Assembly (NCBI GenBank): GCA_937896295.1
Contig: CALBME010000117.1
Location: 1 to 11,370 of the forward strand
From: an uncultured Micavibrio sp.
Lineage (GTDB): Bacteria; Pseudomonadota; Alphaproteobacteria; Micavibrionales; UBA1664
Direction: 5' to 3'
Length of the DNA stretch: 11,370 bases
Positions 4,401-10,452 of this stretch are shown here, in pieces. Position 1 is the stretch's first letter. Every line of letters starts with the position of its first letter. A program made the position numbers and the translations under genes. The notes below the pieces were generated by a model, which saw only the letters and a list, made by a program, of their open reading frames with translations, was not told where the DNA came from and ran no database searches.

Positions 4401-6079
4401 AACCAGCACAGCACCTCAACGCGGAAGCTAGGGCAGTGATCTACTGCCGTGTCTCCAGCGCAGCCCAACTTCAAAAGGGGCACGGCAACGCTTCGCAGGA
4501 AACGCGCTGCCGCGAGTTTGCCCGCATGAAGGGCTACGAGGTGGTGCAGGTTTTCACGGATGACGCCGTTTCAGGCGGAATGATCGACCGCCCCGGCATC
4601 CGCGCGATGCTCGGCTTCCTGCGCGCCCAGAGCAGAGTGGCGCAGCATGTCGTCATCATCGACGACATCTCGCGGCTGGCGCGCGACATCAAAGCCCATC
4701 TGGAACTGCGCAGCGCCATCGCCAGCGCGGGCGCGCGGCTGGAGAGCCCGTCCGTCGAGTTCGGCGAGGACTCCGACTCCGTTCTGGTCGAGAACCTTCT
4801 CGCCAGCGTTTCCCAGCACCAGCGCCAAAAGAATGCGGAGCAGACCCGCAACCGCATGCGGGCGCGGGCCATGAATGGCTATTGGCCGTTCATTTCCTGC
4901 CTCGGCTACAAATTCATCTCCAAGCCCGGCGAAGGCCGCGTGCTGGTGCGCGATGAACCTAAGGCCTCGATCCTTCAGGAAGGGATGGAAGGCTACGCCT
5001 CCGGGCGCTTCCAGTCGCAGGCGGAGGTGAAGCGCTTCTTTGAATCGCACGCCGTGTTTCCCAAGAACGCGAAGGGCGAGGTTCTCAACGAGTATGTGAA
5101 CCGCGTGCTGACCAAGCCGCTTTATGCAGGCTACATTGAGCTGCCCGCTTGGAACGTGCCGCTGCGCAAAGGACGGCACGAGGGCCTGATCAGTCTGGAG
5201 ACGTTCGAGCGTATCCAGCAACGCCTCAGGGAAGGCGCACGGATGCCCGCGCGGGCGGACCTGAACGAGGACTTCCCCCTGCGTGGTGCCGTCGCCTGTA
5301 GCGAGTGCGGCAAGCCCCTGACGGGATGCTGGTCGCGTAGCAAGACGGGCGACCGTCATCCTTATTATCTGTGCTTTGCCAAGGGCTGCGCACGGAAGGG
5401 CAAGGCCATCCGGCGCGACCGTCTCGAAGGCGAGTTCGTCGAGCTTCTGGAGAAGCTGACGCCGAGCCGCCGCTTGTTCGACATCGTCAGCACGATGTTC
5501 CGCAAGGCGTGGAATCACCGGAGCGAGCAAGCGGCTGCGACAGCGAAGGGCTATGAGCGCGAAGCGGAGAAGCTCGACAAGCAAATCACGACGCTGCTGG
5601 ACCGTATCGTCGATGCGTCGTCGGCGTCGGTCGTCGCGGCCTATGAGAAGCGCATCACCGAGCTGGAGAGAGCGAAGCTGCTGCTCGATGAAAAGCGGAA
5701 TCCGGCAGCGGTCGCGGCTGGCACTTTCGATGATCTTTTCAAACTCGCCATGGCCTTCCTCTCAAACCCTTCAAAAGTATGGAGTTTGGGCAGGCTGGAG
5801 TACCGCAGACTGGTGCTGAAACTCACGTTTGCGGACAGGCTCGTTTGGTCCCCAGAAACAGGATTTCAAACCCCGGAAATCACGATGCCATTCAAGCTGA
5901 TAGGAGCCACGGCAGGCTCACAAATAGGAATGGCGGAGGGGATGAGATTCGAACTCACGATACGGTTTCCCGTATACACACTTTCCAGGCGTGCGCCTTC
6001 AACCGCTCGGCCACCCCTCCGCATTGGAAGTGGCGGCAACTTAGCCAAACTTGGCGATCCGTGCAACCGCGACGTATAA
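4397..6079 (+). CDS. Large serine recombinase (island integrase)
   Basis: A site-specific DNA integrase/excisionase of the large serine recombinase family, 560 codons. The N-terminal resolvase domain (about 12-160) has YCRVSS with the catalytic serine at 20 and the ISRLARD arginines 93 and 96; it is followed by the Recombinase domain (about 160-285), a zinc ribbon with C301, C304, C326 and C331 (CSECGKPLTG...CFAKGC), a coiled coil (about 375-435) and a last beta-rich part ending near TPEITMPFKLIG (residue 503). Residues 512-542 are encoded by the antisense strand of tRNA-Ser and 543-560 by its upstream flank, so the tail comes from the host chromosome. AAGGAG (4389-4394) is a strong ribosome site. 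It is co-transcribed with the 111-codon gene from the LexA-box promoter. Length and active-site residues suggest an intact enzyme. Confidence 0.93.
   Translation: MKPAQHLNAEARAVIYCRVSSAAQLQKGHGNASQETRCREFARMKGYEVVQVFTDDAVSGGMIDRPGIRAMLGFLRAQSRVAQHVVIIDDISRLARDIKAHLELRSAIASAGARLESPSVEFGEDSDSVLVENLLASVSQHQRQKNAEQTRNRMRARAMNGYWPFISCLGYKFISKPGEGRVLVRDEPKASILQEGMEGYASGRFQSQAEVKRFFESHAVFPKNAKGEVLNEYVNRVLTKPLYAGYIELPAWNVPLRKGRHEGLISLETFERIQQRLREGARMPARADLNEDFPLRGAVACSECGKPLTGCWSRSKTGDRHPYYLCFAKGCARKGKAIRRDRLEGEFVELLEKLTPSRRLFDIVSTMFRKAWNHRSEQAAATAKGYEREAEKLDKQITTLLDRIVDASSASVVAAYEKRITELERAKLLLDEKRNPAAVAAGTFDDLFKLAMAFLSNPSKVWSLGRLEYRRLVLKLTFADRLVWSPETGFQTPEITMPFKLIGATAGSQIGMAEGMRFELTIRFPVYTLSRRAPSTARPPLRIGSGGNLAKLGDPCNRDV
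5904..5919. repeat. Small inverted repeat next to the island/chromosome junction
   Basis: GAGCC (5904-5908) and GGCTC (5915-5919) around six bases lie 12 bases from the CCA end of the tRNA. No T-run is present. It may be part of the recombinase attachment site, whose arms are often imperfect inverted repeats, but the crossover point cannot be fixed without the other end of the island. Confidence 0.3.
5931..6020 (-). tRNA. tRNA-Ser(GGA)
   Basis: A 90-base class II tRNA on the minus strand with the CCA encoded (5931-5933). The acceptor stem GGAGGGG (6014-6020 complement) pairs with CCCCTCC (5935-5941 complement), discriminator G, then GCCGAGC..GGTTGAAGGC in the D arm, anticodon loop CTGGAAA with anticodon GGA (reads UCC/UCU), a long variable arm (TATACGG..CCGTATC) and a T arm with TTCGAAT. 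The long variable arm identifies serine. The island lies directly at its 3' end and the gene remains complete, as usual for tRNA-targeted integration. Confidence 0.95.
6038..6066 (-). promoter_or_regulatory. Probable tRNA-Ser promoter
   Basis: On the minus strand TTGCAC (6066-6061), 17 bases, TAAGTT (6043-6038), then a GC-only stretch GCCGCC, a discriminator typical of stable-RNA promoters under stringent control. Transcription would begin about ten bases before the mature 5' end. Confidence 0.45.
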
Positions 6080-6097
6080 TCCCTTAAAATCAGGGTA

Positions 6098-6313
6098 TTA
6101 TTCCTCAAAACCCTTAAGCATGGTCAGGGCCGCCTGCCGGTCGCCGGGCTTAAGCTTCAAAAACGCCTCGCGCGCCTTTTTGACATCGCCGGGCAGGCCC
6201 GTTTCCGCCGCGGTTTTAAGGGCCTTCACCGCCCCGTTATCCGCCCCGCAGATGAAAGTAAGGGTTTTGGCGAGGGAGGCCATGCTGGCCTGGTCGATTT
6301 TAAGTCCGTCCAT
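6098..6313 (-). CDS. Hypothetical 71-residue protein
   Basis: A small, soluble, mainly helical protein (MDGLKIDQASMASLAKTLTF at the start; ending MLKGFEE) with an AREAFLKLKPGDRQAALTML stretch that looks amphipathic. No family is recognised and no signal or membrane segment is visible. AAGG (complement of 6321-6324) lies seven bases before the ATG as a ribosome site. It is divergent from dusB with about 60 bases between start codons. Codon use resembles the chromosomal genes to its right, so it appears to be a resident gene, not island cargo. Confidence 0.65.
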   Translation of the reverse strand: MDGLKIDQASMASLAKTLTFICGADNGAVKALKTAAETGLPGDVKKAREAFLKLKPGDRQAALTMLKGFEE

Positions 6314-6372
6314 GAACCGACCTTAAGCCAGGAACTGGACGGCCCACAACCACATCCTTTACCGTGGCCCGC

Positions 6373-7365
6373 ATGCTAAAACCCGTGGCCGTCGGCCCCG
6401 TCACCATCGACACGCCCGTTTTTCTGGCCCCCATGACAGGGGTCAGCGACCTGCCCTTTCGCCGGCTGGTCAAATCCTTCGGTGCGGGACTCGTCTTCTC
6501 CGAGATGATCGCAAGCCGCCCGATGCTGGAGGAAGCCAGGCGTGAAAAACTTCGCCCCGCCGATTACGCGGCCGAAACCCCCATGGCCGTCCAGCTGGCG
6601 GGCTGCGAACCCGACATGATGGCCGAGGCCGCCAAAATCAACGAACAGCGCGGTGCCGCCATCATCGATATCAATTTCGGCTGCCCCGTGAAAAAGGTCG
6701 TGAAAAACTTCGCAGGGTCGGCCCTCATGCGCGACGAACCCCTTGCCGCCGCGATTATGGAGGCGACGGTGAAGGCTGTCTCCGTTCCCGTCACCGTCAA
6801 GATGCGCCTGGGCTGGGACAGCGATTGCATCAACGCACCGAAACTGGCGCGCATCGCGCAGGATCTTGGCGTCCGCATGGTCACCGTGCATGGCCGCACG
6901 CGCAACCAGCTTTATGCGGGCCATGCCGACTGGCACGCCATTCAGGCCGTGCGCAACGCGGTCACCATTCCGGTTATTGCGAACGGCGATATCGTCGATG
7001 AAAAAACCGCGCGCGCGGCGCTGATGGCGTCCGGTGCCGACGGCGTCATGATTGGCCGCGGCGCCTATGGCAGGCCATGGGTGATACGCCAGATCATGGA
7101 CGCGGCAAATGGAAAGCCCGTCCTGCCCGACCCGTCGCCGCTGGATGTGCTGGCCATCGCCCTGTCTCATTACGACGCCATCCTCGATCATTACGGCCCC
7201 CATGTCGGCGTCCCCCTCGCGCGCAAGCATCTGGGTTGGTACTGCGATAATTTCGCAGGCGCCGACGATGCGCGGGCACGCATCAACCGGCTGGATGATC
7301 CGGCGCAGGTGCGCGATGTGCTACGCGCCCATTTCGGGGACCTGACGCTAAAAGAAGCGGCATAA
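6373..7365 (+). CDS. dusB: tRNA-dihydrouridine synthase B
   Basis: An FMN-dependent enzyme that reduces uridine to dihydrouridine in the D-loop of tRNAs, using NADPH. It shows the FMN-barrel signature VFLAPMTGVSDLPFRRLV near the N-terminus, the catalytic cysteine in DINFGCPVKKV (residue 104 from this ATG), the phosphate-binding VTVHGRTRNQLYAGHADW region and IPVIANGDI/GADGVMIGRGAYGRPW. At 330 residues it is full length for DusB. The ATG at 6373 gives MLKPVAVGPV, like the family start; a GTG at 6364 would add three residues, and neither has a clear ribosome site. A strong two-way terminator follows. Confidence 0.93.
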   Translation: MLKPVAVGPVTIDTPVFLAPMTGVSDLPFRRLVKSFGAGLVFSEMIASRPMLEEARREKLRPADYAAETPMAVQLAGCEPDMMAEAAKINEQRGAAIIDINFGCPVKKVVKNFAGSALMRDEPLAAAIMEATVKAVSVPVTVKMRLGWDSDCINAPKLARIAQDLGVRMVTVHGRTRNQLYAGHADWHAIQAVRNAVTIPVIANGDIVDEKTARAALMASGADGVMIGRGAYGRPWVIRQIMDAANGKPVLPDPSPLDVLAIALSHYDAILDHYGPHVGVPLARKHLGWYCDNFAGADDARARINRLDDPAQVRDVLRAHFGDLTLKEAA

Positions 7366-7391
7366 AAAACCCCGGTTGCCCGGGGTTTTTT
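7364..7391. terminator. Bidirectional terminator between dusB and the DUF4142 gene
   Basis: A6-CCCCGG-TTGC-CCGGGG-T6: a perfect GC-rich hairpin flanked by six A and six T, so it works on both strands. It overlaps the dusB stop codon and ends one base before the stop of the convergent DUF4142 gene. Confidence 0.92.
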
Positions 7392-7392
7392 C

Positions 7393-7917
7393 TTATTCTG
7401 CGTCGTCGACTTTGTCTTCCAGCACCTGCGCATGCTCTTTATGCGCCTTCAGGGTCGGCAGGGTTTCGCCCGCCAGTTTTTTCAGCGCGGCATTGTCACC
7501 GTCCTTGGAATAATCTTCAAACAGCTTCACGGCCTTGCGGTGCGCGGTTTCCTGTTCGTCGACATATTCCTCGTCGAAATCCTTGGCATCTTCCTTGGCC
7601 AGTTTATCCAGTTTCTTCTGGTGTTTTTCGTCGAGCGCCGTGGCGACCGATGCGCCGAGACCGTTGGCTTCGGCCGTGGCCTTCAGCTTGGCCGATGCTG
7701 CCGTATGATCGCTCACCATCTGCTGGGCGAATGCCTTGACGTCGGCATTGGCCGAACGCGACAGGGCCAGCTTGCTGGTCTCGATTTCAAACAGGCTTGC
7801 AACAGATGCCTTTTGCACGAATTCATCGGCCTTGGGCGTGCCCATCGCATGGGCGGAACCGGTCAGGGCGACAAAAGAAAGGGCCGCAACGGCCAGTGTG
7901 GTGGTCAGGTGTTTCAT
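7393..7917 (-). CDS. DUF4142 periplasmic protein
   Basis: A 174-residue exported protein of the DUF4142 family (ferritin-like four-helix fold predicted for the family; biochemical role unknown, often stress-linked). The start MKHLTTTLAVAALSFVALTG is a signal peptide with cleavage after SAHA (about residue 24). The mature part opens with ADEFVQKASVASLFEIETSK, the typical DUF4142 beginning, followed by FAQQMVSDHTAASAKL and long charged helices; the end is acidic. I chose the ATG at 7917 because it places the signal peptide at the N-terminus; the longer frame to 8037 has no supporting features. A GGAAC-N17-TGTT promoter 45-70 bases upstream suggests control by the general stress sigma factor EcfG. 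Confidence 0.85.
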   Translation of the reverse strand: MKHLTTTLAVAALSFVALTGSAHAMGTPKADEFVQKASVASLFEIETSKLALSRSANADVKAFAQQMVSDHTAASAKLKATAEANGLGASVATALDEKHQKKLDKLAKEDAKDFDEEYVDEQETAHRKAVKLFEDYSKDGDNAALKKLAGETLPTLKAHKEHAQVLEDKVDDAE

Positions 7918-7961
7918 AACATGATTGCCTTTGTTGGTGGGTTTGATCTTCAAACGACACG

Positions 7962-7987
7962 AACAGGGCGGCCGCCCCGAAAGTTCC
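7962..7987 (-). promoter_or_regulatory. EcfG-type general-stress promoter for the DUF4142 gene
   Basis: On the minus strand GGAAC (7987-7983), 17 bases, TGTT (7965-7962), close to the alphaproteobacterial EcfG consensus GGAAC-N16/17-CGTT with one mismatch in the -10. It gives a leader of about 38 bases. The same arrangement occurs before the KGG gene at 10204. Confidence 0.45.
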
Positions 7988-8035
7988 TTTTTTCCATGCT
8001 TGACGTAATATGCGGCGGGCCTCACATTTTTGCCC

Positions 8036-9289
8036 ATGCTTTCTTATGATATTCTGCGCATCCGCGACTTCCGCCGCATGATCTACACCCGCTTTTTCAC
8101 CACCCTCGCCCTGCAGGCGCAGGCCGTGGTGGTGGGGTGGCAGATTTACTCGATCACGCAGGATACGTTCATGCTGGGCCTGACCGGCCTGGCGGAGGCT
8201 GTACCCGCACTCATCTGCGCCCTGTTTGCAGGGCACATTGTCGATATTTCGCGTCCGCACCGCGTTTACCACCTCGCCATTCTGGTACTCGCGCTGAACA
8301 CGCTCATGCTGCTGCTGGTCGGCGGCGGCCATCTGCCCCTGTCCGAACATGCGGTCATCGCCATGCTGTTCGCGGGCGTTTTCTTCTCCGGTCTTGCCCG
8401 TGCCTTTACCATGCCCGCGGCGGCCACGCTCATCCCCATGCTTGTGCCGCGCCCGCAATGGTCGCAGGCCAATGCATGGGTTTCCTCCGTCTTCCAGATC
8501 GGCGCGGTCGCGGGTCCGGCCATTGCCGGCATCATTTACGGCGGCTACGGCGCAAAAATCGCATGGATCATGCCCTTTGCCTGCTTCGTGATCGCGGCGG
8601 CATTTTCTGTCACCCTTAATCCGAAATATACCGAACGGGTCCGCCGCGCCGAAAGCGCCGCGCAAAGCATCCTCTCCGGCTGGCGCTTCATTCTCAAAAG
8701 CCCGGTGATCCTCTCGGTCATGGCGCTCGACATGTTTGCGGTTCTGTTCGGCGGCGCGGTCGCCATGCTCCCGGCCTATGCCGACGAAGTATTGCATGTT
8801 GGTGCCGAAGGTCTGGGCGCGCTGCGCGCCGCGCCCGCCGTCGGGTCTGTCATCATCGGGCTTTGGCTTTCGGTCCGGCCCATGCGCCACCTGTCGGGCA
8901 CCCGCCTGTTATGGGTTTTTGCCGGGTTCGGCATATCCATGGTGGGTTTCGGCCTGTCGCAGCATTTCTGGCTGTCCATGGTCTGCCTTGCGGCCAGCGG
9001 TATTTTCGACGGCATCAATATGGTTATCCGCGGGACGATCGTTCAGCTGCTGACGCCCACCGACATGATGGGCCGGGTATCGTCCATCAAATCCATGTTT
9101 GTCATTTCTTCCAACGAGATAGGCGCCTTCGAATCCGGCACCGCCGCAAGCCTCATGGGCCTTGTCCCCTCCGTCGTGGCGGGCGGGGTGGCCACGCTGG
9201 TGGTGGTCGCCGCGATTGCAATTTTATCGCCATCCCTGCGCAAAACGATTATAGATAGCCACCATGACCCAGACGCAAAACCAGCCTGA
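8036..9289 (+). CDS. MFS transporter, MFS_3 (EntS-like) family
   Basis: A 417-residue inner-membrane transporter with about 12 hydrophobic segments. The N-terminal MLSYDILRIRDFRRMIYTRF leading into QAQAVVVGWQIYSITQD is typical of the MFS_3 group, to which the enterobactin exporter EntS belongs. A central loop with charged residues (NPKYTERVRRAESAAQSI) separates the two six-helix halves, and the conserved GMAEAVPA-like position is GLAEAVPALICALFAGHIVD. The substrate cannot be told. The ATG at 8036 is preferred to a TTG six bases earlier. Its 3' end overlaps queH by 26 bases, so the two are probably co-transcribed; the overlap does not imply a shared function. It is divergent from the DUF4142 gene. 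Confidence 0.85.
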   Translation: MLSYDILRIRDFRRMIYTRFFTTLALQAQAVVVGWQIYSITQDTFMLGLTGLAEAVPALICALFAGHIVDISRPHRVYHLAILVLALNTLMLLLVGGGHLPLSEHAVIAMLFAGVFFSGLARAFTMPAAATLIPMLVPRPQWSQANAWVSSVFQIGAVAGPAIAGIIYGGYGAKIAWIMPFACFVIAAAFSVTLNPKYTERVRRAESAAQSILSGWRFILKSPVILSVMALDMFAVLFGGAVAMLPAYADEVLHVGAEGLGALRAAPAVGSVIIGLWLSVRPMRHLSGTRLLWVFAGFGISMVGFGLSQHFWLSMVCLAASGIFDGINMVIRGTIVQLLTPTDMMGRVSSIKSMFVISSNEIGAFESGTAASLMGLVPSVVAGGVATLVVVAAIAILSPSLRKTIIDSHHDPDAKPA

Positions 9290-9947
9290 GATTCAGGCGC
9301 GCATTCACCTTCCGGTGCCGGACGGCATCGACCGCGTGCTGCTGCATTCCTGCTGCGCGCCCTGCTCGGGCGAGGTGATGGAAGCGATGGTGGCCTCGGG
9401 CCTCGACATCACCATTTATTTTTACAACCCCAACATCCACCCGCGCGAAGAATACGAACTGCGCAAGGATGAAAACATCCGCTTTGCGAAAAAGATGAAC
9501 ATCCCTTTCATCGATGCGGACTATGACACCTCCAACTGGTTCGAACGCGTCAAAGGCATGGAATGGGAACCCGAACGCGGTAAACGCTGCACCGAATGTT
9601 TCGACATGCGCTTTGAACGCACCGCCCTATATGCCCATGAACACGGCTTCAAACTCTATACGTCCTGTCTGGGCATCAGCCGCTGGAAGAATATGGAACA
9701 GATCAACGGCTGCGGTCACCGCGCCGCCGCCCGATACGAGGGCCTGCAGTACTGGGACTATAACTGGCGCAAAAAAGGCGGCGGCGCCCGCATGATCGAA
9801 ATCTCGAAGCGCGAGGAATTTTACCAGCAGGAATATTGCGGCTGCGTCTATTCATGGCGCGACACCAACCGGCACCGCATGGCGCAGGGCCGCCCCAAAA
9901 TCGAAATCGGCAAAAAATTCTATAATGCCGAAACCACCGGCGAATAA
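9264..9947 (+). CDS. queH: Epoxyqueuosine reductase QueH
   Basis: The last step of queuosine synthesis in tRNA: reduction of epoxyqueuosine to queuosine, done by QueH (DUF208) in bacteria that use it in place of the cobalamin-dependent QueG. The 227-residue protein has the family cysteines: HSCCAPCSG (C30, C31, C34), GKRCTECFDMR (C109, C112), YTSCLGISRWKN (C135), QINGCG (C150) and the C-terminal EYCGCVYS (C192, C194). The CC pair and the CxxC hold the iron-sulphur cluster and an extra iron in characterised QueH. The gene starts inside the end of the transporter gene (26-base overlap), which points to translational coupling. Confidence 0.92.
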   Translation: MTQTQNQPEIQARIHLPVPDGIDRVLLHSCCAPCSGEVMEAMVASGLDITIYFYNPNIHPREEYELRKDENIRFAKKMNIPFIDADYDTSNWFERVKGMEWEPERGKRCTECFDMRFERTALYAHEHGFKLYTSCLGISRWKNMEQINGCGHRAAARYEGLQYWDYNWRKKGGGARMIEISKREEFYQQEYCGCVYSWRDTNRHRMAQGRPKIEIGKKFYNAETTGE

Positions 9948-9982
9948 AGGCGTTGGTATCCCCGTCAACCAAGGAGATACCT

Positions 9983-10129
9983 ATGAAACGCATATCACCA
10001 TCCGATACGGAAGCCGCAAAAATGCCACCCGGCCAATGGCCGGACAACAAAACCGGCAACAATCCCTTCCTGAAGCCCCTGAACAAAGAGGCGCAAGTCA
10101 AACAGGAAGAAGGACGCGACAGCAAGTAA
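9983..10129 (+). CDS. Small 48-residue hypothetical protein
   Basis: An ORF of 48 codons (MKRISPSDTEAAKMPPGQWP at the start, ending EEGRDSK) with a strong ribosome site AAGGAG (9971-9976) six bases before the ATG. The protein is hydrophilic, rich in Pro, Asn, Lys and Gln, and probably disordered. No family is recognised. It is followed by its own stem-loop (10137-10173) and by another very small gene, which suggests a pair of small stress-type proteins. The good ribosome site and the downstream stem-loop are the main arguments that it is real. Confidence 0.55.
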   Translation: MKRISPSDTEAAKMPPGQWPDNKTGNNPFLKPLNKEAQVKQEEGRDSK

Positions 10130-10136
10130 AACATGA

Positions 10137-10173
10137 GAAAAGGGACGGCTTCGAAATGATGCAGTCCCTTTTC
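10137..10173 (+). terminator. Stem-loop after the 48-codon gene
   Basis: GAAAAGGGAC (10137-10146) pairs perfectly with GTCCCTTTTC (10164-10173) around a 17-base loop, followed by ATTTT. Placed eight bases after the stop codon, it is probably a factor-independent terminator with its T-run partly inside the stem. Confidence 0.6.
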
Positions 10174-10203
10174 ATTTTGAGGAAACGCGAGGAGATTTTT
10201 TCA

Positions 10204-10229
10204 GGAACATTCTGCCGCTTGTGAGGGTT
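10204..10229 (+). promoter_or_regulatory. EcfG-type general-stress promoter for the KGG gene
   Basis: GGAAC (10204-10208), 17 bases, GGTT (10226-10229): close to GGAAC-N16/17-CGTT with one mismatch. It leaves a leader of about 45 bases before the ATG at 10282. KGG/YciG-type proteins are stress-induced in other bacteria, which fits. Confidence 0.45.
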
Positions 10230-10281
10230 GGCCTGACACGGAAGCGATCTGCTTTCAAAATACAGAAAAAGGAGAATAAAA

Positions 10282-10398
10282 ATGGCAAACCAAGGCAATA
10301 ACCAGCAATCGGGTCAACGTCGGGGCGGTTCAGGCAATTTCGCCAACGATCCGGAACGCGCCCGCGAAGCCGGCCGCAAAGGCGGCCAATCGCGCTAA
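10282..10398 (+). CDS. KGG-motif stress protein (YciG-like), 38 residues
   Basis: A very short protein: Gly/Gln/Asn-rich start, then the single motif GNFANDPERAREAGRKGGQS, the hallmark of the KGG (stress-induced, YciG/GsiB-like) repeat, present once. GsiB-like relatives are hydrophilin-type stress proteins; the molecular role is unclear. AAGGAG (10269-10274) precedes the ATG by seven bases. It has an EcfG-type promoter upstream and a strong terminator hairpin after it, so it is a single-gene unit. Confidence 0.85.
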   Translation: MANQGNNQQSGQRRGGSGNFANDPERAREAGRKGGQSR

Positions 10399-10423
10399 AG
10401 CAAAACATTCCTGAATATCAAGC

Positions 10424-10452
10424 ACCGTGTCGTGAAAACGACACGGTCTTTT
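10424..10452 (+). terminator. Terminator after the KGG gene
   Basis: ACCGTGTCG (10424-10432), loop TGAAAA, CGACACGGT (10439-10447), then CTTTTATT: a perfect nine-pair hairpin with a short T-run. It reaches the stop of the convergent Uup-type gene and may also help end that transcript. Confidence 0.88.

Noticed and set aside
4571..5584. 337-codon minus-strand frame inside the recombinase
   Set aside because: It is antisense to a clear serine recombinase domain and has no recognisable motifs; long antisense frames are common in GC-rich genes.
6081..6095. Hairpin CCCT-N7-AGGG after the 71-residue gene
   Set aside because: Only four pairs and no T-run; too weak to call a terminator.
6376..7230. 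284-codon minus-strand frame inside dusB
   Set aside because: A His/Asp/Gly-rich shadow of the conserved DusB frame without a ribosome site.
7823..8890. 355-codon minus-strand frame over the DUF4142 start and the transporter
   Set aside because: It is antisense to the membrane protein; its very high charge is the typical mirror of hydrophobic codons.
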